Below are positions 22,698 through 33,700 of a stretch of DNA of 64,000 bases, piece by piece. Positions within the stretch are counted from its first letter, which is position 1. Each line of letters opens with the position of its first letter. Origin of the DNA: Ectobius pallidus. Lineage: Eukaryota > Arthropoda > Insecta > Blattodea > Ectobiidae. The stretch is from the NCBI GenBank assembly GCA_964059195.1, contig CAXKWD010000009.1:86091432-86155431 (forward strand), written 5' to 3'. A model generated the notes under the pieces. It saw only the letters and a list, made by a program, of their open reading frames with translations, searched no databases and had not been told where the DNA came from. The translations under genes and the position numbers were made by a program.

Positions 22698-24266
22698 ATG
22701 GTGAGACCCATTTCGCTGCAGCATCGTATTTTTGTGTGTAAACATTTTTTTAAGTACGAGTCTGCTAGACGTGTACATGATGAATTTATTTGGACATTTC
22801 CTGCTGATGTGCCACCTTCAAGAGCACAAATTCACAGAATTGTTAATAAATTTGTAAATACTGGCTGAGTGCAAAACAAAAAGCATGTGCGCACACGAAC
22901 AGTGTTAACAGAAGAAAAGCTAGACGAGATTGGTGCTTATCTTGAACATTCACCAAATAAATCACTCTCAAAATTAGCCCAACAAGTAGGGGTTTCAGTT
23001 TCTTCTGCACACAAAGCAACAAAGTTGTTACACCTCAAACCGTACAGATTTACACGGGCCCATTGTTTAAAACCTGCCGATCCAGCAGCAAGATTGCGAT
23101 ATTGTGAGTGGTTTCTGTCATCAGTGGATAATGGTTTAATCGACCCCCAGCTTGTGTTCTTTTCTGATGAAGCCTGGTTCCATCTTAATGGTCGTGTGAA
23201 CAGTCATAACTCACGCCATTGGTGTGCAGAAAATCCTAATGGTGTGTATGAAATCCCTCATTACGATAGGAAGATCGGGGTTTGGTGTGCTATTAATGGA
23301 AGGCGAATAATTGGGCCTATATTTCCTGCTGATGTGCCACCTTCAAGAGCACAAATTCACAGAATTGTTAATAAATTTGTAAATACTGGCTGAGTGCAAA
23401 ACAAAAAGCATGTGTGCACACGAACAGTGTTAACAGAAGAAAAGCTAGACGAGATTGGCGCTTATCTTGAACATTCACCAAATAAATCACTCTCAAAATT
23501 AGCCCAACAAGTAGGGGTTTCAGTTTCTTCTGCACACAAAGCAACAAAGTTGTTACACCTCAAACTGTACAGATTTACACGGGCCCATTGTTTAAAACCT
23601 GCCGATCCAGCAGCAAGATTGCGATATTGTGAGTGGTTTCTGTCATCAGTGGATAATGGTTTAATCGACCCCCAGCTTGTGTTCTTTTCTGATGAAGCCT
23701 GGTTCCATCTTAATGGTCGTGTGAACAGTCATAACTCACGCCATTGGTGTGCAGAAAATCCTAATGGTGTGTATGAAATCCCTCATTACGATAGGAAGAT
23801 CGGGGTTTGGTGTGCTATTAATGGAAGGCGAATAATTGGGCCTATATTTTACGAGACTACAGTAGATTCAGAGATTTACCAAGATGACATTTTGGTGCCA
23901 TTCTTTCAGCAGTTGACGGATGAAGAAAAAACGCACGGGTGGTTTCAACAAGATTCGGCCACCGCTCATACAGCGGAAGTCTCCCTTCTTAAAATTTCGG
24001 AAGTGTTTGCTGACAGAGTGATCAGTGCTGGTCTCTTTCCACCTCGCTCCCCAGACCTCACAGTGTGTGATTTTTACTTGTGGGGTAAACTTAAAGATAA
24101 GGTTTATCAAACAAATCCTCACACATTAGAGGAGCTGAAAGAAAACATTACGAATTAAATTAGGGCCATTACAGTGGAAGAACTCACTCGCGTCAGCCAG
24201 AATGTGGTTTCCAGATACAATGCCTGTATAACACAGGAAGGACGACACTTCCAACATATGTTATAA
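22698..24266 (+). pseudogene. mariner-like transposase with internal duplication and two nonsense codons
   Basis: ATG at 22698 opens MVRPISLQHRIFVCKHFFK and reads to a TGA at 22866. Downstream the frame carries a helix-turn-helix (LSKLAQQVGVSVSSAHKATK), FFSDEAWFHLNGRVNSHN, the second catalytic block WFQQDSATAHTAE and SPDLTVCDFYLWGKLKDKVY. The second and third Asp are separated by 38 residues, wider than the 34 of classic mariners. A 525-bp segment is duplicated in frame, so the helix-turn-helix and first Asp occur twice. A TAA at 24156 cuts the tail, which resumes in frame as ITVEELTRVSQNVVSRYNAC up to a stop at 24264. Clearly inactive. Confidence 0.88.
22796..23845 (+). repeat. 525-bp in-frame tandem duplication
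   Basis: The unit starting ATTTCCTGCTGATGTGCC at 22796 recurs at 23321, exactly 525 bp (175 codons) on. I counted three differences, including C/T changes near 23042 and 23567. The TGA before GTGCAAAAC lies within both copies. Confidence 0.9.
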
Positions 24267-24961
24267 GGTAAGCCTATATAGCCTACACTTTAATGCGGAC
24301 TCCTTAGCGGAGAGTGAAAACACCGGTCGCCCGGTCTCAACTTATAATAAAGACCCTGTACATATACTGTACATATGGTGTGGAAGTTTGTGCACAAAAT
24401 ACCATGCGTTGACATGCACAAAAAGAACAATATCAATAGTGCAGCTCTGCAGTGAATAACAGTGTTTAATTTTATCTTAATGCCCATTGGGCGCACTTTA
24501 CTTTATTATATACTGTACATAAATATAAATATCTCAATTTTTTTAACAGGCGGTGGTTTCGTACTTAGGGAGGCATGAAACGTAAAGATATGAACAAATT
24601 TTTCGAAAGTCATTAGGTAGATTAGATTTTTCTTCGAAATCTACCTAATAATAAAAATAATTGTGTTAAGATGCTAAAAGGATTTTAATACTTTATCCAC
24701 CTTTTATTTATCTGCATGGTGAATTTCTTCTACCAGCATGTAGAAAAGCAAGAAAGTATTACCTACACTAGCAACTACAGTTGTTTAGCTGATAGGAATG
24801 TCGCAAGCTTATTCTGACTTGCCTAGGCTGGGTTTGACCTGACCCATAAAGTTTAAAGAAACCTGCCTGCTTCCTAGCTATGACGCTGGCAACTTGCTTG
24901 CCTGGCGTTCAAGCGGGTATGGGCAAGCTAAAATCGAGATTTGTACACCTCTACCCCCAGG

Positions 24962-26180
24962 ACTTAAATGAAAAAAAAGTTACCGGTAAGGTATAAATCA
25001 AATATGTCACCCCTTATGCCCTGCCCAATGTGTTGCTATGGCGACCACCCACTTGCTCACTCGAAACTCCCGACCGTGCCCTCACTCGACATTCCCGACC
25101 TTACCAATACCAGCTACCAACCCTTGTACCAAAATGACAACCCGCTAGCTCACTTGGCACTCCTGACTGTACCACAATCACCTCTGCATATAGTCTAAAT
25201 AATATATAACACTAATCACATAGTTAAGTGTGTGAACCGGAGGCAGCAGCCGTAGCAAAGCGCCCTTGCATTTTCAAATAATGTACGATACATTGTTTGT
25301 AGGTTTTGAAAAAGTGGCATATTATATCTCCCAGAGGTTTGTCAGCCTGTCACCATTTGTTTAGCGGTATGTTGTCACACCACCCACGTCCAATCAGGAG
25401 TTTCTTCGTAATATGAGGACAGAAGAATTCGCTAGATTGTGGTATAAAAGAAAGATGAGGGTCTGGTGGGCAGGTATATTCATTTATATTTGATTTTTCC
25501 CAAAGTTAATTGCTGTGGGGGGGAGCACAAAGCATCTCCCCCCCCCCCCCAAAAAAAAAAATCGGCACCTATGTTAACAGGGTAATCTAATGATTCTCTC
25601 CTTCCTTACACTGTCGGAAATACTCAATTGAGTAGAAACAGTTGATCAAGTAAGGGCGTTTTCTGTGCTGCCCAGAGCCAAGGCCTTAGGATGTTCTTGT
25701 TGTAAATCCCACCTGAACGCAAAATTTATCACATAGACATATCCACTTCAGGTAGCTACTTTGATAAGACAGTTTAGGAAATCTAACAATACTTTGCTTA
25801 TACTACCACCAAGTTATTAAAAATGAGATCTGAACTCGTTGTGAGAGGGATTTACGCGTTTCTGTCAGATGGTAGCAGGTAGGATTACAAACCATTTGGC
25901 ATGACAACTCATTACATCAGGGCTTATCATAATCATAACGAAGCAATTTTCCCTAGCATACCTGTTTTACACTTGCTGGAAGTTTTGGCCATTGATTATT
26001 CTGTCGAATGTGGAACTCAACCTCACTATTCATTTTTGATGAGCATTCAATAGACGTTTAATGTATTACTTTTATTAATACATTCTAGCACCTTAGCAGC
26101 TGTCAAACGACTATTGCCATTCCACCATTTTCTGTAATCGGATTGGAGGGAACAGGGAACAGGGAACGGAAATGGAACTG
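24962..26180. other. Spacer with low-complexity stretch, no gene
   Basis: Contains a C-then-A homopolymer run near 25540-25561 preceded by a G-run, and a segment at 25020-25190 with repeated CTCAC and CCCGACC words. Nothing coding recognised. Confidence 0.35.
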
Positions 26181-26189
26181 AACTGTTAT

Positions 26190-26620
26190 ATCGATTAAGG
26201 TCGAGTGCATAGCCTTTAAATATCGATTGGATTATTCATTAGAGAATTCGATACTACATACAGTAGATATCGATACATAGCCGAATGGAATGGCATTGAT
26301 ATTGAAAAGACCACCTTTCTGCGTTATTATATCATCATATTGACATAAATATTGGAATTTGCTCACTTATTATGTTCTAATTAATCGTCTTAATTAATAA
26401 GGTGAGTCATTATACAACAATTGTCTATATTTTGTGAGTTTTGAGTGCATAGTATCACTGACGGTTAGCATCAGACCGGAAAGTGCCGGAAGTGTGTAGG
26501 TTGGCAAGTTTTTCGCGCTACGCGGGTCTTTTTAGAATGCGTAAGCCGTAAACAAACTTTTACGAGTTAAACAGGATAAAATGATATAAATGAGTGAAAC
26601 TGTTATTTATCTCTTATTTA
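26190..26620 (+). promoter_or_regulatory. Probable Cdc7 promoter with DRE-like, ETS-type and E2F-type sites
   Basis: TATCGATT near 26192, TATCGATT near 26221 and a perfect DRE TATCGATA at 26268-26275 lie within 85 bp. Further down are CCGGAAGTG at 26486-26494 (ETS-type) and TTTTTCGCGC at 26509-26518, containing the E2F consensus TTTCGCGC. DRE plus E2F sites are known to drive Drosophila replication genes such as PCNA. The first non-coding exon probably lies just after the E2F site; possible donors are GC/GTAAGC near 26540 and AAG/GTAATA near 26623, undecided. Confidence 0.55.
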
Positions 26621-26744
26621 AGGTAATATCTGTAATTTGTACAAATTTTGCTAATTATTGTGTGCGGGGGATTACTTTAACTGAAGTGTGGATGGTATTA
26701 TCAATGGTTCATTCCCAGAATTTTAAACAACTTCATATTCATTC

Positions 26745-27350
26745 ATTCATTCATTCATGGTACTTCTGCCTTACGGCAGGTCTACACTCTTGTGTAAAAT
26801 TCCATTTTCCAGCTCATTCTATTTTCTACTGCATCTTTTAACTCTCCATAATTTCTTTTCTTCTTGATGCCATCCAATACCTCGATTCTTCTGCCCAGTC
26901 TTATCTTTCCTTCTATTTTTCCTTCTATGACATCTAGCAAGAGTCCTCTTCTTCTCATAATGTGTCCCATTCAGTTGGCTTTTCTCACTCTTACATCTTG
27001 CAAGATGTCTCTTTTCTTCCACTCTTCTTAAAACTTCATTTTGTGATTCTTTCCGTCCATCGAATCCTCTCCATCCTCCTCCAACACCAAATCTCAAAGC
27101 TCTCCAGATATTTCTTTTCCCTTTTCCTGAGTGTCCATGTTTCGGCTCCGTACAAAGCTACACTCCAAACTTAGCATCTCATCAGTTTTCCTGTGAGTAT
27201 AACAAAAATTTGTTGAAGGCTATTTTAGCCATAGCAATCCTTTCTCTGATTTCTTTGGTGTATTGGGCATCTCTGGTGATCATGCTTCCTAAGTAACGGA
27301 ATCGAGACACATTATTTATATTTATCACTCTGTTCTCTATCAAACACCTA
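26745..27350 (-). pseudogene. LINE 3' fragment in the presumed first Cdc7 intron
   Basis: The minus strand reads NVSRFRYLGSMITRDAQYT, WSVALYGAETWTL and WCWRRMERI, then frame-shifted GHIMRRRGLL and a degenerate tail. It ends in an (ATTC)n run at 26746-26758, which is (GAAT)n in element sense, a typical short-repeat LINE tail. Several frameshifts and stops. Confidence 0.75.
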
Positions 27351-27432
27351 AGTGGTTTGAAATCATCATGACTTTTGATGAATTAACCTATAAATGTCTT
27401 TATCATTCCACAGACTGCAGTAATATGCCAAA

Positions 27433-27703
27433 ATGGAAGTTTTGGCACCAAGAGCGCATGCAGAGTTCATTTCTAGTAGCGTTCCAGGTAAAAATGAATT
27501 CCTCGGATTTGCCTCAAACATAACAAAACTTCACTCTAATGGAAGTGAGCAGGATGCAGGTTATTTCCACAAAACCTTTGAAAATGCAGAGATCAATGCA
27601 GTTAATTCTTGGGTAGATCCTAATCCAAGCCAGCAGCCACCTTGCAATAATAGTATAAGTATATCTCAAGGAGAACCATCAGAGAAGAAAGCTTCAGATG
27701 AAC
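27433..27703 (+). CDS. Cdc7: Cdc7 coding exon 1, residues 1-90
   Basis: Acceptor TTCCACAG precedes 27414; 19 nt of 5'UTR then ATG. Donor GTAAGT at 27704, ending one base into Arg91. Low-complexity Ser/Asn-rich sequence with no named domain. Confidence 0.8.
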
Positions 27704-30700
27704 GTAAGTTTTCAACTCCTTAGGCTTATGCTCTATTCATTTAGATCAGAATGCTTTCACAGGAATATATGCAGGCCGGCCACTACGAATAGTCTAATGG
27801 TTAATCTAAGACTCAAGAGAAAGGATACCAATAAATTGCTATTCTTTATCCCTAAAAAGAGAAGAACAAGTTGCGCCTTTTAAGCAAAGAAAAGGAAATA
27901 GACATTAAATCCATGTCTGGGAAAAAAATACAAGTAAGAATCAGCTTGAAAAATTTTATGTCATAACCGGTAGAGCATCGGCGCGTTAAGCCGAAGATCC
28001 GTGTTCAAATCCCGGTTATGACATAAAATTTTTCAAGCTGATTCTTACTTGCCTTTTAAGCTCTGCCCATTCTCGCCATTCGTTGCTATGGCAATGGCCT
28101 GCTTCCCCTGTCTCCCCTAACCACTGGCCTTTCCTTGCTGGAGGTGCAGCTTGCTGTTATAGTGCACTATTCACTGCGCCTACGAGAAAGACCCTTGTAC
28201 CAAAACATGTGCACTAATTAGGGGTTGTTAAAAATGGGGTACCTCAGGGATCAATACTAGGACCTTTGCTCTTTTTAATTTTCATTAATGACTTGCCCTA
28301 TAACTTAAGTGACGAATCAAAGGTATTGCTCTTCGCAGATGATACTAGTGTACTTGTAACAGGAACGTCACAAGAACATTTGTCAAGAATAGCTACAAAG
28401 GCTTTTCACGAGTTAAACACATGGTTTCTAGCTAATAAAATGACACTTAATATTGATAAGACCCATTTTATACAATTTAGGACAAAAAATAGATGTACCT
28501 CAAATCTTGAAATTAATTATCAAACACAAATCATAAAAGAAATTAGCAATGTAAAATTTTTAGGAGTACAAGTTGACCAAAATCTTGACTGGAAGACACA
28601 CATAGAAATGATAAGTCCAAAACTGAGCTCAGCGTGTTTTGCTTTCGAATTTTGAATAATACATTACAACAGGATGCATTACTTATGGTATATTTAGCAT
28701 ATTTTCACTAGGTAGTGAGGTACGGAATCATATTCTGGGCAACTCTCTCCATAGGGAGAAAATATTTAGATTACAAAAACTGGCAATAATGGAAATGTTT
28801 TAGGGTCTATATGATTTATACCTTATGTGGAAAGAAAAAAAGGGAATCTTGTAAACCACTATTTGAAAAATTAAAAGTCCTCACTCTTACAGGGGAGTAG
28901 CCTATATGGGTAATTCTTCAAATACGGGAAAATTTGTGTTCCGGAGTGATATTTCCCTTCAAATTCAACTTAAAAAAAAAATTAGAATAAAAGTTTGTTT
29001 CTACTACTCCCATACTACAACTATCAGTTTGAAATGTCACTAACTTTAAATTCTGATATTCCAAAATCAAATTTAATTCAATGAAATGTCATCCACATGC
29101 CCTGTCCCAAACCTCGGTTTTGTATATTCTAATGCATTTTTCCACAAAACAAAATGTTATTTCCTTTTCAACTTTTTTCCTGTCAATGAGTATGAATGGG
29201 TGAAGAATATTAACCCCTAAAAAATAAAATGAAATAAAATTGTCACCCCACCTAATGAACATAAAGAATGTCCCAAGGGTTTTTGGTCATCCACATGGCT
29301 GAAAAGAATGGAATTTTTTCTGCAGAAATGAGAAATTTGTAAAACTGGCAAAGGTGTTAGAAAGCCAACAGGGCAGCTTGTGGTTGAATTTTGCTTGCTT
29401 ACAAACAGTTTGGGATTAACAAAGGACTTTGTATCATTTTCAAGGAAAACGTTTTTATTCCCCGTCATTAACATGGCTTCTAGCAAGTAGGCAGAAAGTG
29501 AATATTAATTAATTTTGATTATGCACTATGATAAACCTTCCAATTCAAAGTACTTGACTGAAGTTGAGCTTACAGAGGTTTAGGAATGGCTTGCTGAGAC
29601 CACTTAAACTCCTTTTTTGTCATCCACATGCCTGATTTTTGTGTCATCCACATGTCTCATGAAGGGGTATGTGGATGACTCTCAAGTCATGTAGAGGGTA
29701 AATGTAGGATACTATTGTGTGTGCGGTGTCTGTGACCTGTACTTAAGATCTTAAAACTGATTAAATAAATTTCTGCTTGATTCCCCCCTCCCCCAAAACC
29801 ATAAAAACACAGTCTCGTTAAAATTACATTAATTCCGGAGTATGCACACAAATTTGCAAATTTCATGCAAAATCAACTGAAGTATGCTGATAAAAATATG
29901 AAATCACATAAAGAAAAGCAGATTGTTGCCAAAGTTAGTCATTAATGTGGCCTTCTGCCATCCACATGTACACGGATGTCATCCACATGGCTTTAAAAAA
30001 ATAAAGAAATTAAAATAAATAAAAATATAAACATTTAAGCTCTGCTGGTGTCATATTATAATCAAGTAACCCCTGAAGTATTTTTGTGATTTTTTTGAGA
30101 TTTTTTAAACAAAGTAAAAAATTTGGATTTTACACACTCCAAATTTTCCCGTATTTGAAGAATCACCCATATAATATACTCTGTTATGTGTTATATAGTG
30201 GATAATATTGACAAACTTCAAACTAATTAAACCCCTTTCAGAAGGGTGCTTATTATTCTGCAATACAAATATATACCGGTAACAAGCTTCCAAACAACAT
30301 TAAATTATTCTATGTATTCAAAGAAAAAGCAAACATTTCAAAATATGTCAAGGAATTTTTAATAACACACACCTCCTACAATTTGGAGGAATATTTCCAG
30401 CTTGAATAAATTTGGCAGCTTAGTTTCTGTATAGACTATTATTGTTATAACATGCATATATTTTTTGATCTGACATGTTCTCTATATCCTTGAGCCCCAC
30501 TCAACACAGGATCTACAGGACAAGATATCTACATCTACATCTATATACCTGTATATACTCAGTAATGTGCTGTATGGTAGATAATATTGATAAATTTTAA
30601 ACTAATTACAGTGTATATTTCCGATTCATTGACTTACCGGTACCTTAAATAGTTGTTTTTTACAGCTCTCATATCATTACTGTGTCATTTATACCATTTA

Positions 30701-33700
30701 CTGAATGTTCATATTTGAACAGATAGTAAATCTGCGAAGTAAATTTAAAAAAAAAAAAATTACAGTGTACATGGACGTACAACTGAAAACAAGAATGATT
30801 TAGGCCTACATAGCGTATTCCAGCTAATTCATTAAAACTCTTTCAGAAGAGTGCTTATTTTTCTGCAATACAGATTTACAATAAGCTTACAAGAAACATT
30901 AAATTATTGTGTACTAAAAGCAAATGCAAATCTTTCAAAAGGTCTCTCAAGGAATTTTTAACAACTCACACCTTCTACAATATGAATGAATATTTTCAGC
31001 TTGAATAAGTTTGGCAGCTTGCAGTTTTGTGTACAGTATTGTTCTTATAATATGCATGTTTATTCTGATCTGATGTGTTCTACAGTGAGTCTCAGGTAGA
31101 GTGCACCCGCTTGCCACGCGCCGTGCTTCTCTTGTGATGACTCAACACTTCCCGCGTCGCGGCCAGCTGTGTCCCTGCAGATAAGTCAACAATTCCTGCA
31201 TAGCCTGCAGTTGAGCATTGTTCTCGTGTTGTACAGACGTGAAAGTGCTATTCTGTAGTTTGTCACAACTAAAAGAAAACATTAGGATAGAGATAAACTC
31301 AATAACGGAAGAACAATTAATGCGTATTAATCGGAATTTCCTATCACGTTGCCAAAAATGTGTGGATGTAGGAGGACACTTCCAGCATCTCCTGTAATAA
31401 GGTAGGTGCCTATTTTCGTTATTTTCAAACTAATTTCATTTATTTTCATTGTCACGCATGGACAAGTTCAACTGCTGGGCAGTTCCTTTGCCGCATACCG
31501 GGGATAGGAGCGTCATCTGGGGGGAACCCAACGCGCGGCGCGGCGGATCCAATCTGACTGAGACTCACTGTATATCCTTGAGCCTCGCTCAACATAAGAT
31601 CTACAGAACATGATATCTACATCTACAAGAATGAAATGTGACGTACATTGAAATATGTGTTTTTCTAGTGTTTTATAAAGAGAATATTTTTGTTATTAAA
31701 TAAATTGGGAAAACATTGTGAAGTGTATATTATATATAATCAATAAGAATATTCATCTTCACACATTTTTTGTAAGTAAAAACTTACCAAAAGGACGATC
31801 GTTTAGATGAGAAGCTTCTCACCATCATCAGCGAGAAGCCTCTCATTGAAATGGTCGTCCTTTTACTTACAAAAAATGTGTGAAGATGAATATTCTTATT
31901 GATTATATATATAATATACACTTCACAATGTTTTCCTGATTAATTTAATCAAAGAAAAGATTATTTTTATAAAACACATATTTCAGTGGTAATTAGGTTA
32001 GGAACAATGCTGTTAGTTTAGTTACTTAAATTAAGGGTTTTTTGTTATGTGCCATTTTGAATCTCACATATTTTGTTATATATTGGTAACGATTTCTCAC
32101 CATGTGACGTCATACTACCAACATCCGAACATGCGTTTCTTGTTGGTTATGCAAAGTCAGCATGGTGGAAAATTCACTAGTTTTGCCAATTCATAGTATA
32201 AAACAAAGTGTACCCTACTATTTAGGGGAGGTGATATGTGACTTTATTGGAAAAAGTGAAACTATGAATTTTTCCCCTTCATCCCTTTTTTACATATTGT
32301 GGATAATGTTTTTCATAGGTGACCAGAACCAAATAAAATATCTACTGTCAAAACTGCCAATTTTGGCAGAACAGTTCAACATCCACCGAAAAGTGGGGGA
32401 AGGGACGTTCAGTTCTGTGTTCCTTGGCACTCTGAAGAATTCCATCTCTGCTGTGCAACCTGTCCGGCAGTTTGCAATCAAGCACCTGGTGCCAACAACA
32501 CTACCAGCGCGTACTGAAAAGGAGCTTCAGTGTCTTCAGGATATAGGGTGAGATCTTGCTTACACACAGAGCGATTTAGTTATTGGTGTAAAACATTGTA
32601 AAGTACAGTGATACATGAAGTGATTACAGTACCAACAATTAGAGCTTAGGGTCTGTACTACAGCTGCTACATATTGTTTGTGCCTTGAAATTGGAATAAA
32701 ATGCTCATATGCACCTGCCATTGTCAGGAATCCATTCAAATTGCCTAAAATAATAAGTCTAAATACATACTGGAAATATCTGTGTTTGCTCCTAAATGCT
32801 CTTAAAATCATACAGTATCAACTTGCTATCTTTTATTTGTGCTGCTGCTCTTGTGAAACATTCTATTTATCATGTTATTATTACAATATTAATACTTGAG
32901 ATGGAGATTTAACATACATAACTTCACTTAATTCAAGAACTAACCTGAACATGTTTTAAGAATAATATATAATTAGGTAACACCACTAAAGAAGCTAAGT
33001 TTCTTATTATTAGCATTGTGAAATCTCTTTACACAGTGGTGCCTGACAAACATCACATGACATCAGTCTGATTCAGTCTTGGCTGCATGGAAATGCCACT
33101 GTTTGTACCTCATAGTTATGAGGAAATGTTGGGGTTTGCATTTACAACCTAATTTTATCAGCTTGAAATTAATGGAAAATGTCGTCTGCATTCAATTGTC
33201 ACATTAAACGATAAATTAGAGTGGTGAGAAGCTATAAGAACAAAACACATTTTCGATATAAAGTGGAAATGTCGGAATTGCACCTAGACGCCTCAATTAT
33301 TAGACTGTCCATAAAATTAAAATATTTATAGGCTACATTGCATTTGTTCACTTACTGCACATTTAATAAGTAAATTTTAAATACAACTTCATTATTAATT
33401 GCGGACATTGAATATGCTACGAGAAACTTTCTCTCAACATCAGCTAAATTCAAACTGCCAAACTTCTGCCTTGTACCCCAAGATGTTTCTGCTGTGGTTT
33501 TATGAGATTTCCATTAGTAATTCTTGCAGGAATGTCAAAGTTTTGAAGCTTTTCCTCTTTAATTCTGTTTGAAGACATTCTTCCACATACAATAGTCAAA
33601 TGAACACTTTTAGTGCCTTTGGCAAGAGGGATCTGTCGTGCAGAATTGACAGATGGATTATAGCCTATAACTGATGGTGAGGAAGATATCCCTCAATTCT

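Larger units (their letters stand above)
22574..24358 (+). mobile_element. Tc1/mariner-superfamily element
   Basis: TIRs CAGGGTCTTTATTATAAGTT with a perfect inverted partner at the right continue for about 30 bp and are flanked by TA on both sides. A CGGGCGACGGAAGGC unit is repeated twice just inside the left TIR. The transposase gene is present but broken (next entry). Confidence 0.92.
21583..24953. mobile_element. hAT element, non-autonomous, split by a mariner insertion
   Basis: The ends CAGAGGTGTACA and, reversed, TAGAGGTGTACA are followed on both sides by a matching GATTTTAGCTTGCC. The 8-bp duplication CCCCCAGG is perfect (21575-21582 and 24954-24961). Without the nested mariner it is about 1.6 kb, and I see no hAT transposase in it. 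Confidence 0.85.

Noticed and set aside
22373..22778. Minus ORFs at the left end of the mariner
   Set aside because: They span the TIR and an AT microsatellite; no similarity to transposases.
9374..26500. Bidirectional promoter shared by FAM91A1 and Cdc7
   Set aside because: The genes are divergent, but the FAM91A1 first exon was not located and at least 12 kb of transposons intervene; no evidence for a shared promoter.
26590..26841. Plus-strand ORF of 83 codons at the Cdc7 promoter as the first Cdc7 coding exon
   Set aside because: Splicing its GTAATA donor to the 27414 acceptor in phase 0 would read out of frame with the ATG at 27433 and the kinase; it also runs into a LINE fragment.
28917..30169. 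CRISPR-like array from the repeated 12-mer
   Set aside because: Spacing is irregular, one copy is inverted, the repeat is too short, and the DNA is eukaryotic; TIRs and TSD explain the unit as a transposon.
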